A stretch of 64,000 nt of DNA from Loktanella salsilacus (lineage in GTDB: Bacteria > Pseudomonadota > Alphaproteobacteria > Rhodobacterales > Rhodobacteraceae). The translations under genes were made by a program, and so were the position numbers. Within the stretch, counting starts at the first letter, position 1. Each line of letters starts with the position of its first letter. The DNA lies in contig NZ_FOTF01000007.1 of NCBI RefSeq assembly GCF_900114485.1, positions 62,001 through 126,000 of the forward strand. The letters run 5' to 3'. Shown piece after piece: positions 9,236 to 18,727 of the stretch. Below the pieces are notes generated by a model that did no database searches, was not told where the DNA came from, and saw nothing but the letters and a program-made list of their open reading frames with translations.

Positions 9236-10065
9236 TTTTTACGCACCCGCAAAGTTCGATCTAGCATGATGGCAACGATCACAATGACGAAGCCGGATTC
9301 AAATCCAAGGGCGGTATTGACCGTGTTCAACGCCCGCACAACCGGCACACCAAGGCCATTCGCGCCGACCAAACCTGCGATGACGACCATCGACAGGGAC
9401 AGCATGATCGCTTGGTTCAGGCCCGCCATGATCTGCGGCAGGGCAGAGGGCAGTTCGACCTTCCACAGCAATTGCCGTTTGGTCGCGCCAAAGGCCTGCG
9501 CGGCCTCGACCAGCGCGGTCGGGGTGGACGAGATGCCAAGGTAGGTCAGCCGAATCGGCGCAGGCAGCACAAAGATCACCGTGGCAATCAGGCCTGGCAC
9601 GATGCCAATGCCGAACAGCACGACAGTGGGGATCAGGTAAACAAAGGTCGGCAGGGTCTGCATCAGGTCCAGCACCGGCACGATGGCGCGGTAAAAACGC
9701 GGGTTATGCGCCCCCGCGATCCCAATCGGGACACCGATCCCCATGCAGGCCGTGCAGGCCATAATCACAAGGGTCAAAGACTGTATCGTCTCTTCCCAGT
9801 AGCCTTGGTTCAGGATGAACAAAAAGCCCAGCAGCACCAGCAGCGGCGTCTGCCAGCGGCGTTGAATGCCCCAGGCAATCGCGACGAAGATGGCGACCAT
9901 GGCCAGCGGGGGCACAACCAGCAGGCCATCGACGATGCCTTCAAAGCCGTCTTTCAGGCCGTCGGCAAAGGTATCGATCACCCCGCCAAAGGTTGCATTG
10001 ATCCAGTCAAAGATCTCGCGCGCCCACAGGCCCACAGGAATTTTCGTATCAGTCAGCCAGTTCAT
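9232..10065 (-). CDS. choW: choline ABC transporter permease
   Basis: A 277-residue inner-membrane permease of the ProW type with about six helices. The EAA-type loop is seen near VEAAQAFGATKRQLLWKVELP, followed by ALPQIMAGLNQAIMLSLSMVVIAG, the conserved permease signature for this class. It lies between choX and choV and is coupled to choV by a 4-nt overlap; a strong hairpin separates it from choX. Confidence 0.93.
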   Translation of the reverse strand: MNWLTDTKIPVGLWAREIFDWINATFGGVIDTFADGLKDGFEGIVDGLLVVPPLAMVAIFVAIAWGIQRRWQTPLLVLLGFLFILNQGYWEETIQSLTLVIMACTACMGIGVPIGIAGAHNPRFYRAIVPVLDLMQTLPTFVYLIPTVVLFGIGIVPGLIATVIFVLPAPIRLTYLGISSTPTALVEAAQAFGATKRQLLWKVELPSALPQIMAGLNQAIMLSLSMVVIAGLVGANGLGVPVVRALNTVNTALGFESGFVIVIVAIMLDRTLRVRKK

Positions 10066-10085
10066 CGGGTGCCTTCAATTAGGAT

Positions 10086-10110
10086 GGCGCGGGCCGCCGT
10101 GGCCCGCGCC
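10086..10110 (-). promoter_or_regulatory. perfect 10-bp hairpin between choX and choW
   Basis: GGCGCGGGCC (10086-10095) and GGCCCGCGCC (10101-10110) are exact reverse complements around a 5-nt loop. No T-run follows in the minus direction, so it is better read as an mRNA-stabilising or attenuating stem that leaves choX more abundant than choWV, as known for other binding-protein transporter operons. Confidence 0.65.
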
Positions 10111-10133
10111 GATATATTACTAAGCCGCGGGGC

Positions 10134-11063
10134 TTAGCCTTCCAGCTTAGCCGTCACAGCCGCAACAGCGTCGCCGCCGTCCAGCGTGGTGACGCCGTCC
10201 AACCAGCCAGCCCATGCGTCTGGGTTCGCCTTCAGCCAAGCGCTTGCGGCCACTTCGGCGTCAGCGTTGTCATTCAGGATCGCGCCCATGATTTCGTTTT
10301 CCATAGGCAGCGTGAAAGACAGGTTTTCCAGCAGCTTACCGACGTTCGGGCAGGCAGCGACATAACCAGCAGCGGTGTTGGTATAAACAGTCGCACCGCC
10401 CAGATCGGGACCGAACCAATCATCGCCGCCTTCCAGATAGGTCATGTCGAACTTGGCGTTCATCGGGTGCGGCTCCCAGCCAAGGAACACGATCGGCGTC
10501 TCGCGGCCATCGGCACGCTCGACCTGCGCCAGCATGCCCTGCTCGGACGATTCGACGACCTCGAAGCCTTCGAGCGCGAAGGCGTTCGCCTCGATCATGT
10601 CCAGAATCAGGCGGTTGCCGTCGTTGCCCGGCTCGATGCCATAGATCTCGCCGTCCAGCGCGTCGCGGTTGGCCGCGATATCGGCAAAGGTTTTGATGCC
10701 CATGTCAGCGGCGGCCTTGTTCACAGCCAGCGTGTACTTGGCACCCTCAAGGTTGGCGCGGACGGTGTCGACAGTGCCTGCCTCGCGGTAGGGGGCGATA
10801 TCGCCTTCCATCGTCGGCATCCAGTTGCCAAGAAACACATCAATGTCGCCAGCAGCCAAAGAGATATAGGTGACCGGCACGCTGAGCAGTTTGGTTTCGG
10901 TGTCATAGCCCAGCGCGTCCAGCACGACGGATGTGGCCGCTGTGGTCGCTGTGATGTCGGTCCAGCCGACGTCGGCAAAGGTCACCGCGCTGCAGTCATC
11001 TTGCGCCAGCGCAGGTGTCGCGGCGACCAGCGCCAGTACGGAAAGTGTGGTCTTCAAAGTCAT
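10134..11063 (-). CDS. choX: choline ABC transporter substrate-binding protein
   Basis: A 309-residue periplasmic binding protein of the ProX/ChoX (OpuAC) fold. A Sec signal peptide covers residues 1-20 (ALVAATPALA, cleavage before QDDCS). Motifs typical of ChoX include VTFADVGWTDI, VFLGNWMPTMEGD and FLGWEPHPMN, the latter two containing aromatic residues that in the family form the cation-binding cage. It is the first gene of choXWV, divergent from betI across an operator, so choline-controlled expression is expected. Confidence 0.94.
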   Translation of the reverse strand: MTLKTTLSVLALVAATPALAQDDCSAVTFADVGWTDITATTAATSVVLDALGYDTETKLLSVPVTYISLAAGDIDVFLGNWMPTMEGDIAPYREAGTVDTVRANLEGAKYTLAVNKAAADMGIKTFADIAANRDALDGEIYGIEPGNDGNRLILDMIEANAFALEGFEVVESSEQGMLAQVERADGRETPIVFLGWEPHPMNAKFDMTYLEGGDDWFGPDLGGATVYTNTAAGYVAACPNVGKLLENLSFTLPMENEIMGAILNDNADAEVAASAWLKANPDAWAGWLDGVTTLDGGDAVAAVTAKLEG

Positions 11064-11087
11064 CGAAATTCTCCCGGTCGGTTTTTA

Positions 11088-11107
11088 TTGATTGATGAGT
11101 CAATCAA
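11088..11107. promoter_or_regulatory. BetI-type operator in the choX / betI divergent region
   Basis: TTGATTGA (11088-11095) and TCAATCAA (11100-11107) are perfect 8-bp inverted arms around TGAG. The ATTGATTG...CAAT arrangement resembles the known Escherichia coli BetI site. It sits 25 nt before the choX start (minus) and 39 nt before the betI start (plus), well placed to repress both directions in the absence of choline. Binding is inferred, not shown. Confidence 0.75.
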
Positions 11108-11145
11108 AAACGGTTTAGACAGATATTGCAACAAGGAATACTGCA

Positions 11146-11712
11146 ATGCCCAAGATTGGGATGGAACCTATACGCCGCGACGCTTTGGTCAAAGCAACAA
11201 TCGCAGAGGTCGGCATCCATGGCTCGCTGAATGTCAGCGTCAGCCAAATTGCAAAGCGTGCCGGCATGTCATCAGCGCTGGCGCACCATTATTTCGGCGG
11301 TAAAGATCAGATTTTCCTTGCCGCCATGCGCTACCTGCTGCGCGAATTCCGCCAAGAAGTGCTGCGCGCTTATCATGCCTTCCCCGACCGGGCAGAGGCG
11401 ATCATCCGCGCCAGCTTTGCCAAGACCCACTTTGATCCCGGCACTGTCGCCGCCTGGATGGCATTTTACGTGCAGGCCCAAACCAACCCCGCCGCGCGCC
11501 GCTTGTTGTCGCTGTACCAGCGGCGCCTGCGGTCTAACCTGACCCATTCCCTGCGCGGGCAGGTCGCTGATCCCGCCGAAGTGGCCGATGTTCTGGCCGC
11601 CTTAATCGACGGCATCTACATCCGCCGCGCTCTTGCTGCGCCTGATACGGACGCCGCTGCGCAAGTCCTTTCGCTTCTGCAGGTTCTGCGGGCCGCCACG
11701 CCCCAGACCTGA
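11146..11712 (+). CDS. betI: choline-responsive transcriptional repressor BetI
   Basis: A 188-residue TetR-family repressor. The N-terminal helix-turn-helix is visible in SVSQIAKRAGMSSALAHHYFGGKDQIF, and the N-terminus IGMEPIRRDALVKATI is characteristic of BetI. The C-terminal domain binds choline in the family. AAGGA at 11132-11136 serves as ribosome-binding site. It heads betIBA, and the operator at 11088-11107 makes autoregulation and control of choXWV likely. Confidence 0.94.
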   Translation: MPKIGMEPIRRDALVKATIAEVGIHGSLNVSVSQIAKRAGMSSALAHHYFGGKDQIFLAAMRYLLREFRQEVLRAYHAFPDRAEAIIRASFAKTHFDPGTVAAWMAFYVQAQTNPAARRLLSLYQRRLRSNLTHSLRGQVADPAEVADVLAALIDGIYIRRALAAPDTDAAAQVLSLLQVLRAATPQT

Positions 11713-11715
11713 CCC

Positions 11716-11756
11716 TCATCCTCGCTTTTTCCTGAAATACTCCCGCCGGAGGCACC
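11716..11756 (+). repeat. dispersed intergenic repeat, copy A (betI-betB)
   Basis: A short form of the repeat family whose core, read on the minus strand, is GCCTCCGGCGGGAGTATTT. Bases 11734-11756 are identical over 23 nt to 25629-25651 (copy B). The GGAGG at its right end lies 6 nt before the betB ATG and acts as its ribosome-binding site. The double-hairpin part seen in copies C, D and E is missing here. Confidence 0.75.
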
Positions 11757-11757
11757 T

Positions 11758-13218
11758 ATGACCTATCCTACACAACCCAAAGCCAGCCACTTTATCGGTG
11801 GTGAATACGTCGAAGACACCGCAGGTGAGGTGATCGAGGTCATCTACCCCTACACCGGCGATGTTATCGCCCGCGTCCACGCCGCGACCCCTGCCATCAT
11901 TGAACGCGCCTTGCAGGCCGCGACGCAGGCAAAGGCCGCTTGGGCCGCGATGACCGGAACAGAGCGTGGCCGCATCCTGCGCCGCGCCGCTGATATCATG
12001 CGCGAGCGGAACCACGATTTGTCCGTCCTCGAAACCTTCGACACGGGCAAGCCGCTGCAGGAAACCACCGTGGCCGACGCGACATCCGGTGCGGACGCCT
12101 TTGAATACTTCGGCGGCATGGCCGCGACGATTACGGGCGAGCATATCCCGCTGGCTGGCGGTGATTTCGTCTATACGCGGCGCGAGCCGCTGGGTGTCTG
12201 CGTCGGCATCGGCGCATGGAACTACCCCACCCAGATCGCCAGCTGGAAAGGCGCACCTGCGCTGGCCTGCGGCAACACGATGATCTTTAAGCCGTCGGAA
12301 ACCACGCCGCTCTGCGCGCTCAAAGTAGCAGAGATCCTGCATGAGGCCGGCGCGCCTGCGGGCGTTTATAACGTGGTGCAGGGCATGGGGGCCGTTGGGT
12401 CTGCACTGATCACCGACCCGCGCGTCGCCAAGGTGTCGCTGACCGGCTCTGTCGCCACGGGGCAAAAGGTTTATGCCGCCGCCGCCGCAGGCCTGCGCAA
12501 TGTCACTATGGAACTGGGGGGCAAGTCGCCTCAGGTCGTGTTTGACGATGCCAACCTCGAAGACGCCGTGTCTGGCGCGATCCTTGGTAACTTCTATTCC
12601 ACCGGGCAGGTCTGTTCCAACGGCACGCGGGTGTTTGTGCAGCGCGGCATGGTTGATGCCTTCCTTGCGCGTCTGACTGAACGCCTCGGCGCTGTTGTCA
12701 TGGGTGATCCGCAGGACATGGCCACCAACTTTGGCCCCATGGTCAGCGCCCGCCAGCGCGACATCGTCGAAGGCTTTATCGCCAAGGGCGTCGCTGAAGG
12801 CGCGCGGCTGGTTTACGGCGGCACGCGCCCGGACCGCGATGGCTTCTTTCTGGAACCCACCGTCTTTGCCGATGTCACGGATGAGATGACCATCGCCACG
12901 GACGAAATCTTTGGCCCTGTTATGTCGGTGCTGACCTTTGATGACGAAGACGAAGTCCTGCGCCGCGCCAACGCCACGCCCTACGGTCTGGCCGCCAGCG
13001 TTTTTACCAGCGATCTGACTCGCGCGCACCGCATGGCCGCCGGGTTCGAGGCGGGGACCTGCTATATCAACACCCACAACCTTGCCCCGGTCGAAGCCCC
13101 CTTTGGCGGCTCAAAGCTGTCGGGCGTCGGCCGCGAGAATTCGAAAGAAGCGGTGATGAACTACACCCAGACCAAGGGCATCTATGTCGCGATGAACCCG
13201 GTCGAGGCGCCGTTCTAA
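11758..13218 (+). CDS. betB: betaine-aldehyde dehydrogenase
   Basis: NAD(P)+-dependent oxidation of betaine aldehyde to glycine betaine, the second step from choline. The 486-residue cytoplasmic enzyme has the ALDH landmarks: the cofactor loop [20 protein letters not shown], catalytic Glu252 in MELGGKSP, catalytic Cys286 in [10 protein letters not shown], and EIFGPVMSV. It lies between betI and betA. The GGAGG used for initiation comes from an intergenic repeat. Confidence 0.95.
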   Translation: MTYPTQPKASHFIGGEYVEDTAGEVIEVIYPYTGDVIARVHAATPAIIERALQAATQAKAAWAAMTGTERGRILRRAADIMRERNHDLSVLETFDTGKPLQETTVADATSGADAFEYFGGMAATITGEHIPLAGGDFVYTRREPLGVCVGIGAWNYPTQIASWKGAPALACGNTMIFKPSETTPLCALKVAEILHEAGAPAGVYNVVQGMGAVGSALITDPRVAKVSLTGSVATGQKVYAAAAAGLRNVTMELGGKSPQVVFDDANLEDAVSGAILGNFYSTGQVCSNGTRVFVQRGMVDAFLARLTERLGAVVMGDPQDMATNFGPMVSARQRDIVEGFIAKGVAEGARLVYGGTRPDRDGFFLEPTVFADVTDEMTIATDEIFGPVMSVLTFDDEDEVLRRANATPYGLAASVFTSDLTRAHRMAAGFEAGTCYINTHNLAPVEAPFGGSKLSGVGRENSKEAVMNYTQTKGIYVAMNPVEAPF

Positions 13219-13267
13219 TGTGCGCTGCCTCGTTCCCACGCGCCGAATTATCCCAAGAGGTCATCCA

Positions 13268-14926
13268 ATGAACGCTGAATATGTCATTATCGGCGCGGGC
13301 AGCGCAGGCTGCGCGATCGCCTACCGCCTCGCAAAGGCGGGCAAGGATGTGTTGGTGATCGAACACGGCGGCACCGATGCTGGCCCCTTTATCCAGATGC
13401 CTGCCGCGCTGTCCTATCCGATGAACATGAAAACCTATGATTGGGGTTTCCAGACAGAGCCAGAGCCGCATCTGGATAATCGCAAGCTTGCAACACCGCG
13501 TGGCAAGGTGATTGGCGGATCGTCCTCGATCAACGGCATGGTCTATGTGCGCGGCCACGCCAAGGACTTCGACCACTGGGCCGACATGGGCGCGCAGGGC
13601 TGGGCCTATGCCGATGTGCTGCCCTATTACAAACGGATGGAACACTGGCACGCCGGTCTGCACGGCGGCGATCCGGCGTGGCGCGGCAAAGACGGCCCGC
13701 TGCATGTCACCCGCGGCCCGCGCCGCAATCCGCTGGTCAAAGCCTTTGTCGAGGCGGGCAAGCAAGCTGGCTATCAGGCAACGGACGACTACAACGGCGA
13801 GCAGCAAGAGGGCTTTGGCCCCTTTGATGCGACGATCTATCTGGGTCGCCGCTGGTCTGCCGCGAACGCCTATCTGCGGCCTGCGCAAAAGACCGGCAAC
13901 TGCCGCGTCACCCGCGCCTTTGCCCGCCGCGTGATCATCGAGGATGGCCGCGCCACCGGGGTCGAAGTCAGCCGCCGCGGCGTGACCGAGGTGATTACGG
14001 CCAGCAAAGAGGTCATCATCGCGGCCTCTGCCATCAACTCGCCCAAGCTGCTGATGTTGTCGGGGATCGGCGACGCCGCGCATCTGGCGCAGCATGGCAT
14101 CCCCGTCGTGGCCGACCGGCCCGGCGTGGGGCAGAACCTGCAGGATCACCTAGAGCTTTATATCCAGCAGGCGGCAACCAAGCCGGTGACGCTGTTCACC
14201 TATTGGAAACTGTTCTGGAAGGCGCTGATCGGCGCCCAGTGGCTGTTTGGCAAACGCGGGCTTGGCACGTCGAACCACTTTGAAAGCGCAGCTTTCGTGC
14301 GGTCCAAGGCGGGCGTTGAATACCCCGACATCCAGTTCCACTTTTTGCCCATCGCCATTCGCTATGACGGCAAGGTCGCGGCAGAGGGGCATGGCTTTCA
14401 AGCGCACGTCGGGCCGATGCGGTCTGCGTCGCGCGGTGCGGTGACGCTGAAAAGCGGTGATCCTGATGTCGCGCCGGAAATCCGGTTTAACTACATGTCC
14501 GACCCCAAGGATTGGGAGGATTTCCGCACCTGCATCCGCCTGACCCGCGAGGTTTTCGCCCAAGAGGCCTTCGCGCCGTTCCGCGGCCATGAAATTCAGC
14601 CCGGCGCGGCGGTGGAATCGGACGACGCGCTGGATGACTTCATTCGCGAGCACGCCGAAAGCGCCTATCACCCCTGCGGCACCTGCCGGATGGGGGCGGC
14701 GGATGATCCGCTGGCGGTCGTTGATCCCGAATGCCGGGTCATCGGTGTCGAAGGGTTGCGCGTTGCAGACAGCTCGATCTTTCCACGCATCACCAACGGC
14801 AACCTGAATGCGCCGTCGATTATGGTGGGCGAAAAGGCGTCGGATCATATCCTTGGCCTTGATCCTTTGGCTCGTGCGAACGAGGCACCTTGGATCCATC
14901 CTGACTGGCAGACAAAGCAGCGCTGA
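13268..14926 (+). CDS. betA: choline dehydrogenase
   Basis: FAD-dependent, membrane-associated GMC oxidoreductase that oxidises choline to betaine aldehyde. The 552-residue product has the dinucleotide-binding GAGSAGC near the N-terminus, GMC signature 1 ([18 protein letters not shown]), signature 2 ([17 protein letters not shown]) and the C-terminal [10 protein letters not shown] and [11 protein letters not shown] segments holding the active-site His/Asn. The frame is open to 13220, but ATG 13268 follows CAAGAGG (13253-13259) and starts directly before the FAD motif. Third gene of betIBA, followed by a hairpin. Confidence 0.95.
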   Translation: MNAEYVIIGAGSAGCAIAYRLAKAGKDVLVIEHGGTDAGPFIQMPAALSYPMNMKTYDWGFQTEPEPHLDNRKLATPRGKVIGGSSSINGMVYVRGHAKDFDHWADMGAQGWAYADVLPYYKRMEHWHAGLHGGDPAWRGKDGPLHVTRGPRRNPLVKAFVEAGKQAGYQATDDYNGEQQEGFGPFDATIYLGRRWSAANAYLRPAQKTGNCRVTRAFARRVIIEDGRATGVEVSRRGVTEVITASKEVIIAASAINSPKLLMLSGIGDAAHLAQHGIPVVADRPGVGQNLQDHLELYIQQAATKPVTLFTYWKLFWKALIGAQWLFGKRGLGTSNHFESAAFVRSKAGVEYPDIQFHFLPIAIRYDGKVAAEGHGFQAHVGPMRSASRGAVTLKSGDPDVAPEIRFNYMSDPKDWEDFRTCIRLTREVFAQEAFAPFRGHEIQPGAAVESDDALDDFIREHAESAYHPCGTCRMGAADDPLAVVDPECRVIGVEGLRVADSSIFPRITNGNLNAPSIMVGEKASDHILGLDPLARANEAPWIHPDWQTKQR

Positions 14927-14943
14927 TTTTGAATTAAATCAAG

Positions 14944-14971
14944 GGTAAAGGCGGCGCTTGCTGCCTTTACC
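14944..14971 (+). terminator. candidate terminator after betA
   Basis: GGTAAAGGC (14944-14952) and GCCTTTACC (14963-14971) form a perfect 9-bp stem with a 10-nt loop, 18 nt after the betA stop. No clear T-run follows, so its termination strength is uncertain. Confidence 0.55.
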
Positions 14972-15000
14972 TTGCCATCATTCGCACCCATCTTGGGGAT

Positions 15001-15645
15001 ATGCGAAAATCATTAACCATTTGTTTACTACTTTGTGCATTGCCCGCTGCCGCCGATATATCGGGCCGCGCGCGGGTGATTGATGGCGACACGCTTCAAA
15101 TCGGCCAAACGCGCATCCGCCTGCATGGCATCGACGCGCCAGAGGCGAGCCAGACGTGCCTTGATACAGGCGGTGTGGCGGCCGCCTGCGGTCTGGCCGC
15201 GACGCGGGCGATGCAGGTGCTGATTGGCACCGATACCGTGCATTGCACCCCGCGTGATATCGACCGCTATGGCCGGACAGTCGCGCGCTGCGACGTGGGC
15301 GGGCGGGATCTGGGGCGCGATATGGTCGCCTCTGGCCTTGCGATTGCCTACCGACAATACAGCATGGACTATGTCCCGGCCGAGCAGGCAGCGCAGGCCA
15401 AGGGCCTTGGCGTTTGGGCCGTGCAAATGCAAAACCCTGCCGATTTCCGCGCTGCCAAAGCCGATCAGCCCGCCGCGCCGGATGGCTGCGCGATCAAGGG
15501 CAATATCAGCGGCTCTGGCAGTATCTATCACATGCCGGGGCAAGAGCATTACGGCGCAACCCGGATCAATACAGCAAAGGGCGAGCGGTGGTTCTGCTCT
15601 GAAAGCGAAGCGCGCGCCGCAGGCTGGCGCGCATCACGCCGCTAG
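15001..15645 (+). CDS. secreted thermonuclease-like protein with C-terminal sunset domain
   Basis: A 214-residue exported protein: signal peptide at residues 1-18 (cleavage near LPAAA), then a staphylococcal-nuclease fold (RARVIDGDTLQIGQTRIRLHGIDAPE, with DRYGRTVARC carrying the catalytic Arg region), then from about residue 160 a sunset-type domain (KGNISGSGSIYHMPGQEHY ... GERWFCSESEARAAGWR). Metal-dependent phosphodiester hydrolysis in the periplasm or outside is the family activity. The stop overlaps the convergent efflux pump stop as CTAG. Confidence 0.85.
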   Translation: MRKSLTICLLLCALPAAADISGRARVIDGDTLQIGQTRIRLHGIDAPEASQTCLDTGGVAAACGLAATRAMQVLIGTDTVHCTPRDIDRYGRTVARCDVGGRDLGRDMVASGLAIAYRQYSMDYVPAEQAAQAKGLGVWAVQMQNPADFRAAKADQPAAPDGCAIKGNISGSGSIYHMPGQEHYGATRINTAKGERWFCSESEARAAGWRASRR

Positions 15646-16868
15646 GCGGGTAGCCGGCTTGCCAAGGCGCGCGTGCGCAAGATGACAACACCAATCGACA
15701 CCAGCGACAGGATCGCGCTGACCAGCATCAAGACCTGCAAGGGAATGGTCCCAGAGGTGTCGTTCAGCAAGGTGCCCGCGAATTGCGACAGCGCCGCGCC
15801 GCCGCCGATCATCAACGCGCCACCAAGGCCAGAGGCTGTGCCCGCAAGCAGGGGGCGCACCGACAGCAGGCCAGCGGTGGCATTGGGCAGCATCAAGCCA
15901 TTGCCAAGGCCCAGTAGCGTGCAAAAGCCAAAGAACAGCGCGGCGGTGTTGAACCCGGCCAGCGACACCAGCAAGGACGCGCCAAGGCCCGCGATGCTGA
16001 CGATACAGCCCGCCAGCGCCATGGTGTCGATACCAAACCGGATCGCGTAACGCCCGGTCAGAAAGTTGCCCAAGGCATAGCCAATAGCGGGCGCCCCGAG
16101 TGCTGCGCCCGTCATCATCGCGGACAGCCCGTACAGGTGGTCGGCGACAAAAGCCGCGCCGCCCAGAAAGGCAAAGAAAGAGCCGGAGCCGAAAGCGCTG
16201 CACAGGGCGTAGCCCCAAAAGCGCGGCGCGCTGAGCAGGTCAGGATAGCTGCGCAACTGCTGGGCAAAGCTGGTGCCGCCCGGGCGCACGGTTTCGCCTT
16301 GATCGAAGTAGCAAAACACAAAAACCAATGCGCCTGCCAGCGACAGGAACACGAACGACGACTGCCAGCCAAAGGCTTGATCCAGCACGCCGCCGATGGT
16401 CGGCCCGATCATCGGGATCACAGCCATGCCCATGGTGACATACCCGATCTTGGACGCGCTGACGTTCGCGGGATAGATGTCGCGCACGACGGCCCGCGAC
16501 AGCACGATGCCCGTGGCTACCGTCGCTTGTAGAATGCGAAAGGTCAGAAAGGCGGCGATGGATGTGGCAAACAACGCGCCAATCGTCGCCGCAATAAAGA
16601 CCAGCAGCGATCCCAGCATCAGCTTGCGCCGCCCGAACCGGTCCGACAGCGGCCCGACAAAGATTTGCAGCACCGCCGTCGCCGCCAGATAGCCGGACAC
16701 CGATAGTTGCATCGTGGCATAATCGGTCTGAAAGAATTCAGCCATCCGGGTCAGCGATGGCAAAAAGATCGACATATTCAGCGCTGAAATCCCGGCCAGC
16801 AGGATCAGCGTCGAAATATGTGGCGGGGTGCGGTTGTCAAAGAACCGAATTTGCGCGGGTGTATTCAT
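15642..16868 (-). CDS. Bcr/CflA-type multidrug efflux MFS transporter
   Basis: A 408-residue, 12-helix inner-membrane proton antiporter. The MFS motif A is seen in GPLSDRFGRRKLMLGS between helices 2 and 3, and SRAVVRDIY, GYVTMGMAVIPMIGPTIGG are hallmarks of the Bcr/CflA branch. The substrate is unknown; relatives export bicyclomycin, chloramphenicol or cysteine-type compounds. Divergent from pccB over about 256 nt. Confidence 0.9.
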   Translation of the reverse strand: MNTPAQIRFFDNRTPPHISTLILLAGISALNMSIFLPSLTRMAEFFQTDYATMQLSVSGYLAATAVLQIFVGPLSDRFGRRKLMLGSLLVFIAATIGALFATSIAAFLTFRILQATVATGIVLSRAVVRDIYPANVSASKIGYVTMGMAVIPMIGPTIGGVLDQAFGWQSSFVFLSLAGALVFVFCYFDQGETVRPGGTSFAQQLRSYPDLLSAPRFWGYALCSAFGSGSFFAFLGGAAFVADHLYGLSAMMTGAALGAPAIGYALGNFLTGRYAIRFGIDTMALAGCIVSIAGLGASLLVSLAGFNTAALFFGFCTLLGLGNGLMLPNATAGLLSVRPLLAGTASGLGGALMIGGGAALSQFAGTLLNDTSGTIPLQVLMLVSAILSLVSIGVVILRTRALASRLPA

Positions 16869-16924
16869 CGGCGCAAGTTACAAGTCGCGCTTTGGTTGTC
16901 CATGGCCGTCACGGCGCAGCATTC

Positions 16925-16944
16925 TGTGCAAAAATGAACGCAAA
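16925..16944. promoter_or_regulatory. possible short-chain acyl-CoA regulator (PccR-like) site
   Basis: TGTGCAAA, a 4-nt spacer, then AACGCAAA. This resembles the paired TTTGCAAA half-sites I recall for the PccR/ScfR regulators of propionyl-CoA carboxylase genes in Rhodobacter; the match is 7/8 for the first half and 5/8 for the second. It lies in the MFS / pccB divergent region, 180 nt before pccB. A TTTGTTGACAAA inverted repeat near 17019-17030 is another possible element. No pccR gene is in the window. Confidence 0.3.
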
Positions 16945-17124
16945 GGGCCGCCTTGGGGATAGCGCTAACACCCCATGCACCGTGCCTTTGGGGCGCATCC
17001 CTACGCTGGCAAAGGAAAATTTGTTGACAAACTCCGCTACGTATCCGCGCTTTGTGGCTTCACCTGCGCGTGCAGCGAACCTATGATCCCTGTCAAAGCA
17101 AGGCGAAGGCTGCGGGGGGATATT

Positions 17125-18651
17125 ATGAAAGATCACTTGGACGCGCTGGCGGCGCGGCGGGCGGAATCGCAACTGGGCGGGGGCGTAAAGCGCATTGATG
17201 CCCAGCATGCCAAGGGCAAATTGACCGCGCGCGAGCGGATCGATCTGCTGCTGGATGCAGACAGCTTCGAGGAATTCGACGCCTTTGTAACGCACCGGGC
17301 CACCGACTTTGGCATGCAGGACAGCACGCCGATGGGCGACGGGGTTGTAACCGGATGGGGCACGATCAATGGCCGCATGGTCTATGTGTTCTCTCAGGAC
17401 TTCACCGTTTTTGGCGGATCGCTGTCGGAAACCCATGCGCTGAAGATTTGCAAGATCATGGATATGGCGATGCAGAACGGCGCGCCTGTGATCGGGATTA
17501 ACGATTCCGGCGGCGCGCGTATTCAAGAAGGCGTGGCGTCGCTTGCTGGCTACGCCGAGGTGTTTCAGCGCAACGTGATGGCGTCCGGCGTTGTGCCGCA
17601 GATCAGTCTGATCATGGGGCCCTGTGCGGGCGGCGCGGTCTATTCGCCTGCGATGACCGACTTTATCTTTATGGTGCGCGACACGTCCTATATGTTCGTG
17701 ACCGGCCCTGACGTGGTGAAAACCGTCACCAATGAAGTCGTCACCGCAGAAGAGCTGGGCGGCGCAAGCACGCATACCAAGAAATCCTCGGTCGCGGATG
17801 GCGCTTATGACAACGATGTCGAGGCGATTGCAGAATGCCGCCGCCTGTTCGATTTCTTGCCGCTGAACAACCGCAAGACGGTGCCGACGCGGCCGTTTTT
17901 TGACGATGTGAACCGGATCGATGACAGCCTTGATACGCTGATCCCCGATAACACGAACACGCCCTATGATATGAAAGAGCTGATCCACAAGCTTGCGGAT
18001 GAAGGTGACTTTTACGAAATTCAGGCGGATTTCGCCAAGAATATCCTGACCGGTTTCATCCGGCTGGAAGGGTCCACCGTCGGCGTCGTCGCCAACCAGC
18101 CGATGGTGCTGGCAGGGTGTCTTGATATCGATAGCTCGCGTAAAGCCGCGCGGTTCGTGCGGTTCTGCGATGCGTTTGAAATTCCAATCCTGACGCTGGT
18201 TGACGTGCCGGGGTTCCTGCCGGGGACAAGCCAAGAATACGGCGGCGTGATTAAGCACGGGGCCAAACTGCTGTTCGCCTACGGCGAGGCGACAGTGCCC
18301 AAGGTCACGGTCATCACCCGCAAAGCCTATGGCGGCGCATATGACGTGATGGCGTCCAAGCATCTGCGCGGTGATTTTAACTACGCTTGGCCTACAGCAG
18401 AGATTGCTGTGATGGGCGCTAAAGGCGCGACCGAGATTATCCATCGCGGCAAAAGCGTGGAAGAGATCGCAGAGCGGACGAAGGAATACGAGGACCGATT
18501 TGCCAATCCGTTCGTTGCAGCCAGCAAGGGTTTCATCGACGAGGTGATCATGCCGCGGTCTACCCGCCGCCGGGTATGCCGTGCCTTCGCGTCCTTGCGC
18601 GGCAAGTCATTGCAGAACCCGTGGAAGAAGCATGACAATATTCCGCTTTAG
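17125..18651 (+). CDS. pccB: propionyl-CoA carboxylase beta subunit
   Basis: The carboxyltransferase subunit (508 residues) that moves CO2 from biotin to propionyl-CoA, giving methylmalonyl-CoA. Crotonase-like N and C halves are seen: [42 protein letters not shown] (first oxyanion region) and [33 protein letters not shown] (second). The C-terminus [11 protein letters not shown] is typical. The frame is open to 16975, but ATG 17125 has GGGGGGA at 17114-17120 and matches family starts. The alpha subunit lies 1.7 kb downstream, after four small genes. Confidence 0.95.
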   Translation: MKDHLDALAARRAESQLGGGVKRIDAQHAKGKLTARERIDLLLDADSFEEFDAFVTHRATDFGMQDSTPMGDGVVTGWGTINGRMVYVFSQDFTVFGGSLSETHALKICKIMDMAMQNGAPVIGINDSGGARIQEGVASLAGYAEVFQRNVMASGVVPQISLIMGPCAGGAVYSPAMTDFIFMVRDTSYMFVTGPDVVKTVTNEVVTAEELGGASTHTKKSSVADGAYDNDVEAIAECRRLFDFLPLNNRKTVPTRPFFDDVNRIDDSLDTLIPDNTNTPYDMKELIHKLADEGDFYEIQADFAKNILTGFIRLEGSTVGVVANQPMVLAGCLDIDSSRKAARFVRFCDAFEIPILTLVDVPGFLPGTSQEYGGVIKHGAKLLFAYGEATVPKVTVITRKAYGGAYDVMASKHLRGDFNYAWPTAEIAVMGAKGATEIIHRGKSVEEIAERTKEYEDRFANPFVAASKGFIDEVIMPRSTRRRVCRAFASLRGKSLQNPWKKHDNIPL

Positions 18652-18667
18652 AACCGGCAACAGGGAA

Positions 18668-18727
18668 GGGGGGCCAGCCCCCCGTCCGCCGATGGCGGAC
18701 TCCCCCCGGAGTATTTTTGGCAAGATG
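18668..18727 (+). repeat. dispersed intergenic repeat, copy C, with double hairpin (pccB 3' end)
   Basis: Two stems in series: GGGGGG-CCAG-CCCCCC (18668-18683) and GTCCGCC-GAT-GGCGGAC (18684-18700), then CCCCCCGGAGTATTTTT and GGCAAGATGAA. It begins 17 nt after the pccB stop, so it probably acts as the pccB terminator, with the T-run at 18714-18718. The ATG of the next gene lies inside the GGCAAGATGAA core. Confidence 0.8.

Noticed and set aside
11716-13077. A 453-codon open frame on the minus strand across betB
   Set aside because: Antisense to betB with no recognisable domain; composition is that of a shadow frame.
14929-14942. FNR-like sequence TTGAATTAAATCAA before the nuclease gene
   Set aside because: It has one mismatch to the consensus (A for T), lies directly before the betA hairpin and is 59 nt upstream of the nuclease; it could be chance in an AT-rich gap.
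16909-18444. A 511-codon open frame on the minus strand across pccB
   Set aside because: It is antisense to a clear pccB, has low-complexity His/Arg/Gly-rich composition and no family motif; long shadow frames are common in GC-rich DNA.
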